6,699 nucleotides of DNA from Pirellulaceae bacterium (GTDB taxonomy: Bacteria > Planctomycetota > Planctomycetia > Pirellulales > Pirellulaceae). Under the pieces are notes generated by a model, which saw only the letters and a list, made by a program, of their open reading frames with translations, searched no databases and was not told the origin of the DNA. Positions 1 to 6,308 of the stretch are shown piece after piece (positions within the stretch are counted from its first letter, which is position 1; every line of letters starts with the position of its first letter). The position numbers were made by a program, and so were the translations under genes. The DNA is taken from assembly GCA_030744095.1 (NCBI GenBank), contig JASLRF010000088.1:1-6699 (forward strand), written 5' to 3'.

Positions 1-2
1 AA

Positions 3-134
3 GAGTGTGGGCAAATGTCTGGTGTTTTCAACTTCGCTGAAGGCTGGCGACGGCATTTACACCTGGGTTTCTGTGATCCAGACGACGATCCGCTGCGCGA
101 GGCTTTGCAGGACCACGTGATGATGGCAAACTAG
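3..134 (+). CDS. C-terminal end of an unrecognised protein (5' truncated by window edge)
   Basis: An open frame runs from the left edge to a TAG stop at 132-134 and gives 43 residues. The tail is acidic then hydrophobic (it contains [17 protein letters not shown]) and reads like an ordinary protein C-terminus. A second frame from base 1 is open to a TGA at 118-120, but its residues look less protein-like. I prefer the frame ending at 134 because of its amino-acid composition and because it ends 38 bp before the next gene on the same strand, which would suit an operon with the AAA+ ATPase. No family can be recognised from so short a piece, and the reading frame itself is a judgement. Confidence 0.5.
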   Translation, partial: ECGQMSGVFNFAEGWRRHLHLGFCDPDDDPLREALQDHVMMAN

Positions 135-149
135 TGAGGCAGTGCCTCA
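135..149. repeat. Perfect 7-bp inverted repeat between two genes
   Basis: TGAGGCA and TGCCTCA face each other around a single G, directly after the TAG of the upstream partial gene and 23 bp before the AAA+ gene start. As RNA it would make a 6-bp stem with a three-base loop. No U-run follows, so it does not look like a standard intrinsic terminator. It could be a small operator, an mRNA stability element or chance. The symmetry is seen directly; any role is a guess. Confidence 0.4.
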
Positions 150-172
150 GACCCAACCTCGCATAACCCCGC

Positions 173-1852
173 ATGACCGACTCTGATTTTGACACACTGC
201 TCGAGCAATTCCGCTCGTCATTGAAAGACTGTCAGCAACTGTACTTGTCGTGCGCGCGGCTCTGCGTTGAACAATATTCGAATTTTCTGCCGAATTCGCC
301 CCAAGATTTTCTGCCCCTGATGGACGACCTGCATAAGGGGATGTTGATCAAGATCTACGTTTCGGTGGTCGAAGCCGATCAGCGTTGGAGCAAGGAAGAG
401 AAACGACTCGGTCGTGTGCTCTTCGATCATATCTGGCCTGGCGGCGTTCCGGGTGGCAAGTTACGTGAAGCGGCGCAGCACGTTTTTCGTGAAGCCCAAA
501 CGCTGAAGTGGAATGCTCTAGTGCGGCCTTTCCACCAGATCGCGCCGTTGCGGGATCGCAGGAGCGATTTACAAACCCTGGTGTTCCGCATCGCCAATCT
601 GGTCGCCAAAGCAGATGGTGGAATGAGCCACGTTGAAGAGCAGCGGTTGCACGCGATTCAGCAAGAGCTGGATCTGTATATGAGCAGAGTGTGTAAGGAC
701 GAGACAAGCAAATGGAAGAAGGAACCCAGCTTACCTGCCGCGGAGAGTATGCAAACCGTGCAGGCCATGCAGGAGGAGACGGAACAACTCCGCGAGCGCT
801 ATGAGATTAAGAGCGATCTTGATTTCGCTGTTGAACAGGACGAGAAAACACAAGAAGAGAAACTGGCCGAAACGCTGGCGAGACTGGACACGCTGATTGG
901 GTTGGAGCAAGTCAAGCACGAAATCCGTACGCTGACGAATTTTCTCAACCTGCAACAACAACGCGCCGCGGCCGGGTTGCCGGAAACGGACCTCAGCCTC
1001 CATCTTGTGTTTGGTGGCAATCCGGGAACTGGCAAGACGACCGTTGCGCGGATCGTTGGTCAGATCTACGGAACCATGGGAATCCTCAGCAAGGGCCACC
1101 TCGTGGAAACCGACCGTTCTGGCCTGGTTGCCGAGTACGCCGGACAGACGGGCCCACGTACTAACAAGAAGATTGACGAAGCACTCGACGGTGTGCTGTT
1201 CATCGACGAGGCGTATAGTCTGGTTTCCGAAAGTGGCGATGATCCGTACGGGCGCGAAGCTATCCAAACACTGCTCAAGCGAATGGAAGACGATCGCGCG
1301 CGACTGGTTGTTATTCTGGCTGGATATCCCAATGAAATGGACGGGCTGCTTCGTACGAATCCAGGTCTTTCATCACGGTTCAATACGAAACTCACATTCG
1401 AAGACTATTCGCCCGAAGACCTAGGTCGTATCTTTGGCGAACTCTGTGAACAGAACCACTATCAAGTTCCAACGGCAACTAAGCTGCGCGTACTACGTGG
1501 ATTTGACTGGCTGTATGAGCAGCGCGACGAGCATTTTGGCAACGGTCGATTGGTGAGAAATACGTTCGAAAACGCCGTTCGGCGTTTGGCAAATCGTGTG
1601 GCGGGCGTGGCGCCTCTTACCAACGAACTCCTCACGACGCTTAAGGCTGACGACATTCAGTTCGAAGACTTGCCCGACGATTTCTGGGAGCAAAAGGAGG
1701 ACTCGGAGTTGAAAATCAGTGTCACCTGCCCAGGCTGCGGTGACGTGAATTCGATTTCGCCCGACTATCTGGAGCGACGCCTCCGCTGTCATCGCTGCGA
1801 TCACCGCTTTGTGCCCGGTTGGGGGGCCCCTACTTTCGTGGAAAAGAAGTGA
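173..1852 (+). CDS. CbxX/SpoVK-family AAA+ ATPase with TerB-like N-terminus and C-terminal zinc ribbon
   Basis: A cytoplasmic ATPase of 559 residues, much longer than a bare CbbX protein (about 300). Residues about 55-170 carry two acidic helical repeats of the type seen in TerB-like domains (EADQRWSKEEKRL near 67-79 and KADGGMSHVEEQRL near 146-159). A Glu/Gln-rich, probably coiled-coil linker spans about 185-235. The AAA+ domain (about 236-500) has Walker A GGNPGTGKT (281-289), a pore-loop-like EYAGQTGP (321-328), Walker B VLFIDEAY (341-348), sensor 1 near N387, the arginine finger in SRF (401-403) and sensor 2 GNGRLVRN (456-463). The C-terminus has a four-cysteine zinc ribbon (C519, C522, C539, C542). 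ATG 173 is chosen because an in-frame TAA at 164-166 blocks any earlier start; the next Met is residue 50. No clear Shine-Dalgarno is seen. CbbX relatives remodel Rubisco and others act in sporulation or type VII secretion; nothing here supports any of those, so the substrate is unknown. All ATPase motifs are intact. Confidence 0.93.
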   Translation: MTDSDFDTLLEQFRSSLKDCQQLYLSCARLCVEQYSNFLPNSPQDFLPLMDDLHKGMLIKIYVSVVEADQRWSKEEKRLGRVLFDHIWPGGVPGGKLREAAQHVFREAQTLKWNALVRPFHQIAPLRDRRSDLQTLVFRIANLVAKADGGMSHVEEQRLHAIQQELDLYMSRVCKDETSKWKKEPSLPAAESMQTVQAMQEETEQLRERYEIKSDLDFAVEQDEKTQEEKLAETLARLDTLIGLEQVKHEIRTLTNFLNLQQQRAAAGLPETDLSLHLVFGGNPGTGKTTVARIVGQIYGTMGILSKGHLVETDRSGLVAEYAGQTGPRTNKKIDEALDGVLFIDEAYSLVSESGDDPYGREAIQTLLKRMEDDRARLVVILAGYPNEMDGLLRTNPGLSSRFNTKLTFEDYSPEDLGRIFGELCEQNHYQVPTATKLRVLRGFDWLYEQRDEHFGNGRLVRNTFENAVRRLANRVAGVAPLTNELLTTLKADDIQFEDLPDDFWEQKEDSELKISVTCPGCGDVNSISPDYLERRLRCHRCDHRFVPGWGAPTFVEKK

Positions 1853-1909
1853 TCCAGCAGGGCCGAAGAACAGATCGATGATGCGGGGCCTGACCATGCC
1901 GAGTGAACC

Positions 1910-2260
1910 ATGACCCCTGACGAAACGATGCAATGCGTAGACATCTTGCTCAGCCACGTCTGGATGGTGCGTACTTTCTTAAAGCATTGCGAAGAGGCGG
2001 AAGAGGATGATGAACTGCGTGACATCCAGCGAGCACTGTACGACTACATGCTGGCGTTGGGTGGGCCGTTAAGTGCCAACGACGCGACGGCTTACTTGAA
2101 GCAAGCCAAGAAGAAATTGGCCAAGCTGCGCCGTACTGCGGAACTGTTTCTGGAAATCCAACCTGAACTTTCGTCTCACACGAATTTTCAAATGGCGGCT
2201 CGCTCGCTGCAAGCAGCGGTCGCCGAAGTCGGCAGGATCCTGGAACAACCGACGGACTAG
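1910..2260 (+). CDS. Small all-helical conserved hypothetical protein
   Basis: A 116-residue soluble protein with no signal peptide or membrane segment. It is rich in Leu, Ala, Glu and Lys and reads as a string of amphipathic helices. There is an acidic patch at CEEAEEDDELRD (27-38) and a basic stretch KQAKKKLAKLRR (64-75). I recall similar planctomycete hypothetical proteins, sometimes labelled amidohydrolase, but no metal-binding or catalytic motif of amidohydrolases is present, so I would not use that name. It lies 57 bp downstream of the AAA+ gene on the same strand, which suggests co-transcription and perhaps a partner or adaptor role (inference). ATG 1910 is used because an in-frame TGA at 1904-1906 excludes earlier starts; M7 (base 1928) is the alternative. 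No Shine-Dalgarno is visible, and the start overlaps the stop of an 11-codon mini-ORF (1878-1913). Confidence 0.8.
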   Translation: MTPDETMQCVDILLSHVWMVRTFLKHCEEAEEDDELRDIQRALYDYMLALGGPLSANDATAYLKQAKKKLAKLRRTAELFLEIQPELSSHTNFQMAARSLQAAVAEVGRILEQPTD

Positions 2261-2273
2261 ACGACCGACGCAG

Positions 2274-2960
2274 CTACGTTCCACGGACCATCCCAAACCA
2301 CTCGATCTGTTTCCGAGGACAGAAGCCAAGGCCAAGCTGGCGACAGTAGTCCTCGATCCAGTGAGATTTTTCGGCGAGTTGGATCGGGTCCGTGCCCTGC
2401 GGCATCAGCATGACGCGGTCCCTCTCGACTTGCGGAAACTGCTCCAAATACGTTTCAACCGCCTGGCAATCATCGATCTGGTCGACCACAAATTTCAGTT
2501 GATAGGGGAATTCGGAGATTAGCCGTTGGATCACTCGTGGCGCATGACGCGTCCGCTTGTGGCGCCCAACCCACTGCGATGCCTGTTCGAGCGACGGGGT
2601 GGAATTGGCAAGTTTCGGGCTGATTGACATCAGATCGCATTGGACTGGCAAATAAAGCGTCCCTGCCGTTTCGATCGTGATGTGCCGCTCGGCGGCCTTG
2701 AGCCGTTCACTGAGTGGAATTAGTTCAGCAAACAACATTGGTTCACCACCGGTGAGTACCACGTGCTGAATGTCGAATCGTAGCACACGCGCCAGAATCT
2801 CGTCGACCGAGAGATCATCACCCTCGGGCCGCCAGGAACTATGAGGCGTGTCGCAGAACCAACACCGCAGATTACACCCCGAGGCGCGCACGAAAACACT
2901 CTCGGTTCCTGTCAGAAACCCTTCACCTTGTGTCGAGTTGTAAATCTCGGCGGTGCGCAT
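2274..2960 (-). CDS. queE: 7-carboxy-7-deazaguanine synthase (radical SAM)
   Basis: A cytoplasmic radical SAM enzyme of 228 residues, a normal length for QueE. It converts 6-carboxy-tetrahydropterin to 7-carboxy-7-deazaguanine, the ring-contraction step on the way to preQ0 and queuosine. The N-terminal substrate motif QGEG is at 11-14. The iron-sulfur cluster motif is C29-X3-C33-X2-C36 (GCNLRCWFCDTP), which is the normal CX3CX2C. The SAM-binding GGEP is at 71-74, followed by ETAG (97-100), SISPK (112-116), KFVV (156-159), MLMPQG (184-189) and a terminal CPRKQIEWFG...RGT as in QueE tails. ATG at 2958-2960 is the first start after an in-frame TAG upstream; its Shine-Dalgarno is weak. The gene converges on the small helical protein with a 13-bp gap and is divergent from queF, a partner in the same pathway. 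queC and queD are not in this window. Confidence 0.95.
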   Translation of the reverse strand: MRTAEIYNSTQGEGFLTGTESVFVRASGCNLRCWFCDTPHSSWRPEGDDLSVDEILARVLRFDIQHVVLTGGEPMLFAELIPLSERLKAAERHITIETAGTLYLPVQCDLMSISPKLANSTPSLEQASQWVGRHKRTRHAPRVIQRLISEFPYQLKFVVDQIDDCQAVETYLEQFPQVERDRVMLMPQGTDPIQLAEKSHWIEDYCRQLGLGFCPRKQIEWFGMVRGT

Positions 2961-3072
2961 CGGCCTAAATGTCGTGATCTAACCTTGGGAAAATCCGGAG
3001 GATCGAATGTCCCATCTACCAGGATTCCATCCATGATGACAAAATGACAGCCTACCGAAAAGGAGCACACGA
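2961..3072. promoter_or_regulatory. Divergent queE-queF intergenic region
   Basis: These 112 bp separate the start codons of queE (-) and queF (+), so promoters for both should lie here. I looked for a preQ1 riboswitch on both strands and did not find a convincing preQ1-I stem with its A-rich tail, nor a preQ1-II fold. No strong -35/-10 pair stands out; TTGGGA at 2985-2990 lacks a matching -10. A short minus-strand frame crosses the region but is judged spurious. The promoter role is inferred from geometry only. Confidence 0.45.
3058..3065 (+). promoter_or_regulatory. Strong ribosome binding site of queF
   Basis: AAAAGGAG ends 7 bases before the queF ATG at 3073, matching the anti-Shine-Dalgarno at ideal spacing. 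It fixes the queF start. It is the only strong site among the genes here; the AAA+ gene, the helical protein, queE and the two secreted-protein genes all have weak or absent sites. Confidence 0.8.
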
Positions 3073-3435
3073 ATGGCCGACAGTTTTCGCGACATTTTGG
3101 AAACATTTGAGAACCAGTTTCCGCAGCGCGACTACGAGATTGAAATCACCTGCCCAGAGTTCACGTCAGTCTGTCCGAAAACAGGCCAACCGGATTTTGG
3201 CACGCTGACGCTTACGTACACTCCCGACCAGAAATGCGTCGAGCTGAAGAGTCTGAAATTGTACTTGCAGGCGTTCCGCAACGAGGGGATCTTTTATGAG
3301 AATGTGACCAACCGCATTCTGGATGATCTGGTTGAAGCGTTGCATCCCCGTTGCCTCAAGATAGTGGCTGCGTTCAGTGCCCGAGGCGGAATCAGCACAA
3401 ATGTCACGGCGTTGCATGAAGCGAAGCGATCATAG
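3073..3435 (+). CDS. queF: NADPH-dependent 7-cyano-7-deazaguanine reductase (preQ0 reductase), type I
   Basis: A cytoplasmic tunnelling-fold enzyme of 120 residues, close to the single-domain (type I) QueF length. It reduces the nitrile of preQ0 to the amine preQ1 with NADPH, after which preQ1 is inserted into tRNA. The catalytic cysteine C34 sits in [13 protein letters not shown] (32-43 region), with the proton-donor aspartate at D41. The family signature ELKSLKLY (57-64) binds NADPH. The end [11 protein letters not shown] (101-111) is typical. Where Bacillus QueF has His-Glu (H96/E97), this protein has Y75-E76 in [10 protein letters not shown]: the glutamate is kept and the histidine is tyrosine. 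I believe this is a subgroup variation rather than a dead enzyme. The start is fixed by AAAAGGAG 7 bases upstream. It is divergent from queE and converges on the di-haem oxidoreductase gene. Confidence 0.95.
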   Translation: MADSFRDILETFENQFPQRDYEIEITCPEFTSVCPKTGQPDFGTLTLTYTPDQKCVELKSLKLYLQAFRNEGIFYENVTNRILDDLVEALHPRCLKIVAAFSARGGISTNVTALHEAKRS

Positions 3436-3459
3436 TGCAGCATCGCTTCTTGTACGAAA

Positions 3460-3478
3460 AGGTGTGGCTGTTTCACCT
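3460..3478. terminator. Weak bidirectional hairpin between convergent genes
   Basis: AGGTG and CACCT pair around a 9-base loop, 25 bp past the queF stop and 37 bp past the oxidoreductase stop on the other strand. Read on the minus strand the stem is followed by TTTT, and on the plus strand by a pyrimidine-rich CTCTCGCTT. The stem is only 5 bp, so this is a tentative terminator, supported mainly by its position. Confidence 0.3.
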
Positions 3479-3490
3479 CTCTCGCTTGCA

Positions 3491-3511
3491 GAGCCTATCA
3501 TATACGGGCTC
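3491..3511. terminator. Second weak hairpin just past the oxidoreductase stop
   Basis: GAGCC (3491-3495) and GGCTC (3507-3511) pair across an 11-base AT-rich loop, immediately after the minus-strand stop codon at 3515-3517. No U-run follows on the minus strand. It may help end transcription or protect the mRNA 3' end; it could also be chance. Confidence 0.25.
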
Positions 3512-3514
3512 AAA

Positions 3515-5011
3515 TCATTCGGGCTGCACAGACGGCGACCGCAGCGTGCCCAGGAACTCCAATACCGCGCGGCGTGACACGTAATCCAGCGCAATGAAGT
3601 TGGCTGCCGCAGGTGCCGCTTCTCCGCCGTGCATCAGAATGGCTTCGGTCAATGTCTCCGCGCGACCGTCGTGCAGATAGGGAGCCGAATCTCGCACGCC
3701 CCACAGCGGTGGCGTGCGCCACTCTTGAAAGATGTTGGTGGTTTGAACGTCAATCAACGGTTGAGCTGGCGCACGCCCGCGGTGAGAAAACTGACCGCCA
3801 CCATACAGCAAAGACCGACGCGGAGACTTCTGCGTTACCTGGGCGACTGCCCTTGTTCCTGAAACGGGGCGTACCTCTTGTGGAATCGCTTGCCCGGTGG
3901 CGACGGCAATATTCACTGCTTGCTGTGCTGTGACGCGTTCCGGTTTCGCGGGTGCCGGGTCGGTCAGACCGGGGCCCATGTCGTGCAATAATAAGTCGCT
4001 AAAGACATTGGGCACACCGCCTGGATTCTGGACGTGACAGACGATGCAGCCAATCTTCCTAAACGATTCAAAACCTTCGGCGATGACAGCTGCCTGGGGT
4101 GGGTCTCGCGGTGGCACTTGGTAGGGACGTGGAAGACTGGCAACAAACGCGATCATTGCCTCACTTTGTTGCTGGGACATGTCAAAACCGGCCGGTTGGT
4201 ATTTCGGCGTTTCGGGCACCATTGCCTGGTCGACTCCTGGCACGCGCAGACCACATTCATTTCCACATGCTTCCAAAACGAAATCTCTCAGTCGACGAGT
4301 AACGCCACGCCAACCGAAATGGCCCGCACCGGAGTCCGTAACGGCTACACGACCACTAATCTCGGGATGGAGCCGCGCCTGCTGCTTCGCCAATTGATGC
4401 AAAACACGGTCTGGGATCGCGTCGATAAGTGCGGCACCAAATAGGGCTGTCGAATTCCGTTGACTCCGAACCAACTGGAATCCGGCTGCAGCGACTGGCT
4501 TCAGAGGCGCTTCGGATAGTTGCCTTTGCATCAAGATCCGGACGACGCCGTGCGGAGTCATATGGCTGGATTCTCCCGTGATTCTCGCACGGCGCAGTTC
4601 ATAGTCGGGCGTAATGCTAAAACGATGGAGCACAATCGTCGTGTTAATCTCGCCATCATCAAGAAAGAACCCTGGATGTAACTCGGCCAAGTGCCGCAAC
4701 TGCACGTTGTTCAGCACGCGCATTTTGTGAGGAAGGCTGAGAATGTCGATGTTTTTCTCGACCGGCCCGGCTCCGCCGACGCCTCCCAGGTTGTGGCACG
4801 CCACACAGGACACGTCATTGAAGTTAGGCCCAAGACCGTCTCCGCCCGGACTAGCCGGCTCGCCAGGCTTCCACTCACGTTCGAACATATCCCGACCGAT
4901 TTCCAGGATCCGGTCGCGCGATACTTCTTGTGCGACGGCGGTCAACGAACAAGGTGAAGCGGAACAATACACCGTGATAATGATGAATGTGAGGCGAAAA
5001 AGTGTGTTCAT
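3515..5011 (-). CDS. Secreted di-haem c-type oxidoreductase (DUF1111 / di-haem oxidoreductase family)
   Basis: A 498-residue exported protein. Residues 1-27 form a signal peptide with a hydrophobic core LFRLTFIIITVY and a likely cut after AVA (27). Two haem-c motifs follow: CVACH (69-73) and CIVCH (322-326). After the second comes LLLHDMGPGL (341-349), where M345 is the likely distal ligand, then PPLWGVRDSAPYLHDGRAETLTEAI (434-458), the C-terminal signature shared with MauG and bacterial cytochrome c peroxidases. This order fits the di-haem oxidoreductase family, whose substrate is usually unknown; peroxidase or MauG-like activity is possible but not shown. Two further cysteines, C249 and C253 (ACGNECGL), lie between the haem sites and could form a disulfide. 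The first M is used; only a weak GAG lies upstream. It is 43 bp downstream of the thioredoxin-like gene on the same strand, so co-transcription is likely. Confidence 0.92.
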   Translation of the reverse strand: MNTLFRLTFIIITVYCSASPCSLTAVAQEVSRDRILEIGRDMFEREWKPGEPASPGGDGLGPNFNDVSCVACHNLGGVGGAGPVEKNIDILSLPHKMRVLNNVQLRHLAELHPGFFLDDGEINTTIVLHRFSITPDYELRRARITGESSHMTPHGVVRILMQRQLSEAPLKPVAAAGFQLVRSQRNSTALFGAALIDAIPDRVLHQLAKQQARLHPEISGRVAVTDSGAGHFGWRGVTRRLRDFVLEACGNECGLRVPGVDQAMVPETPKYQPAGFDMSQQQSEAMIAFVASLPRPYQVPPRDPPQAAVIAEGFESFRKIGCIVCHVQNPGGVPNVFSDLLLHDMGPGLTDPAPAKPERVTAQQAVNIAVATGQAIPQEVRPVSGTRAVAQVTQKSPRRSLLYGGGQFSHRGRAPAQPLIDVQTTNIFQEWRTPPLWGVRDSAPYLHDGRAETLTEAILMHGGEAAPAAANFIALDYVSRRAVLEFLGTLRSPSVQPE

Positions 5012-5054
5012 GAGTTTTGCTCAATAATAAAAAAGCACACTGGATATTAACCGC
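5012..5054 (-). other. 43-bp gap within a likely two-gene operon
   Basis: On the minus strand this holds a T6 run and an AT-rich stretch (about 5022-5036) before the oxidoreductase start. Only a 4-bp AAGC/GCTT pairing precedes the T-run, so I do not call it a terminator. A weak GAG about 9 bases before the ATG may serve as a ribosome site. Confidence 0.4.
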
Positions 5055-6308
5055 TTATTCACACGCCAAGTCCATGGCTTTCCGCAAACGAGGTCCATTC
5101 TCGTTGCCGACTACAGTGACGTATTCTCCGTGACGATCAAATAACAACCAGTTTCGTGAATTACGAGAAAGCGTGACGCGCGAGATCGCGGCGTCTTGCA
5201 ACAGCGCGGCAAGTTCGCCTGGCGTTACTTGGACTGATGCGAACGAAGTCAATCGGTCACGGACGGCATTACTCTTCGGTTCCCAAATCAACAACTCAGC
5301 CAGCTCATTCACAGGTGGTGCCGCGAAAGGTTGATCGTCGACAACGATCATCATCGGCCGATGCTGGAGACGCGATCTCGCATACCAGCCGTAAAGCGCC
5401 TTGCGACGCGCTGTGATCGATAAGCATGGCTGTCCCGTCACCGTCTCGAAACAGATGCGATCTAGCTTGTCGAGCGCTACTAAAGGAACTTCGCTCAACA
5501 CTAAGTGTGCGAAACTCGTCCGAACTTCGCCATGGTGCCCCAACCGTGCAATCGCTTGCTCCAACATCGCTCCTTGCAACTGGTTTGCGAATCGATCGGC
5601 CAGTTCCCGCTTGTGAACCTGGCTAGCGGTCGCCACGACGTGGTTGACATATTGTGGACTCCACGCTTTGGTCGAGCCGCTTACGTCGCGTTTGCCGGCA
5701 CAGGAGCGTTGAAAATCCAACAGATGCTTACCGTGGGCGCAGGTCAAATGCCAATTGCTTACTGCAAGAACCTGACGATCTGCTTCGCGTTCCAGCTGCG
5801 TTTCGCGCATCAAACGCTCGGCCAATGCAGCTGCGTTCAACAGGTCGTCGGCTGGCAGGAAGCCGATCGCCAAGTGCAACACCCGCGCTTCCGACGTGCA
5901 AAAGTAAAACATGACGTTGTCGGATCGGCCGTACTCGGGCGAAGGCGACGCGCGTCGCGGCATCCGCCGCTTGACTTTTTCCGATTCGCCGCGTTGCCGG
6001 CAAACGACCTCGAATCGTCGCTGCGACAATTCGATGATCCGCGGATCACAAAACGTCGTCGCTTCCAGCAAGCGCCCCATGCGCGATGTAAAAGGCTCAG
6101 TCGTCACCTCACCTGCCAGGTCAATCACCAACAGAGGTCTTTTCTTCTCCCTTGCCTGGCGACTGGCCGCGTCAAGTGACGGCGTCCATCTGAACCCTTC
6201 AGCAGCGTTGCCAAGGCGACACGGGTGACAGGTCAGACACAGCCATGTCGTGCACAGCAGCAACGTGCCTCGAAGAATCGGAAGTTGCACTAAGCAAGAA
6301 AAATGCAT
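5055..6308 (-). CDS. Secreted thioredoxin-fold-like protein lacking the CXXC active site
   Basis: A 417-residue protein, exported by an N-terminal signal peptide (hydrophobic core GTLLLCTTWLCL, residues 14-25; likely cut near A35-A36). The mature start FRWTPSLDAASRQAREKKRPLLVIDLAGE (39-67) matches the opening beta-alpha-beta of thioredoxin-like domains of the DUF255/thioredoxin_7 kind. The place where CXXC should follow (about 66-74) has no cysteine, so thiol-disulfide exchange at the usual site is not expected. FYFCTSEARVLHLAIGFLPADDLL (134-157) looks like the later strand-turn-strand of that fold. The C-terminal part (about 265-417) has no recognised family; its end (NWLLFDRHGEYVTVVGNE, 386-403) reads as beta strands. 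ATG 6306-6308 has no Shine-Dalgarno, so the start rests on the good signal peptide. The CLTCH at 24-28 imitates a haem site but lies in the signal peptide. It is probably co-transcribed with the di-haem oxidoreductase, suggesting a shared periplasmic process (inference). Confidence 0.85.
   Translation of the reverse strand: MHFSCLVQLPILRGTLLLCTTWLCLTCHPCRLGNAAEGFRWTPSLDAASRQAREKKRPLLVIDLAGEVTTEPFTSRMGRLLEATTFCDPRIIELSQRRFEVVCRQRGESEKVKRRMPRRASPSPEYGRSDNVMFYFCTSEARVLHLAIGFLPADDLLNAAALAERLMRETQLEREADRQVLAVSNWHLTCAHGKHLLDFQRSCAGKRDVSGSTKAWSPQYVNHVVATASQVHKRELADRFANQLQGAMLEQAIARLGHHGEVRTSFAHLVLSEVPLVALDKLDRICFETVTGQPCLSITARRKALYGWYARSRLQHRPMMIVVDDQPFAAPPVNELAELLIWEPKSNAVRDRLTSFASVQVTPGELAALLQDAAISRVTLSRNSRNWLLFDRHGEYVTVVGNENGPRLRKAMDLACE

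Noticed and set aside
731..1267. 178-residue minus-strand open frame opposite the AAA+ gene
   Set aside because: It lies across the Walker A and Walker B region of an obvious ATPase; it is an antisense shadow.
173..1852. Rubisco activase (CbbX) identity for the AAA+ protein
   Set aside because: The AAA+ core is of that family, but the protein is nearly twice as long, with extra domains, and no Rubisco genes are nearby.
2912..3106. 64-residue minus-strand frame crossing the queE-queF gap, with a protein-like stretch MDGILVDGTFDPPDFP
   Set aside because: It overlaps the start of queE in another frame and the start of queF on the other strand, and has no ribosome site. Probably chance, though conservation of the gap would settle it.
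4034..4444. 136-residue plus-strand open frame opposite the di-haem gene
   Set aside because: Antisense to a protein with intact haem motifs and family signature; its own residues show no family features.
5022..5036. T-rich run between the two secreted-protein genes as an intrinsic terminator
   Set aside because: Only a 4-bp stem with a long loop precedes it, too weak to call.
5505..6179. 224-residue plus-strand open frame opposite the thioredoxin-like gene
   Set aside because: No recognisable domain, Arg/His/Gln-rich shadow composition, and the opposite strand encodes a clear signal peptide and thioredoxin-like start.
6225..6239. CLTCH, a haem-c binding motif, in the thioredoxin-like protein
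   Set aside because: It lies at residues 24-28 inside the signal peptide and would be removed on export.
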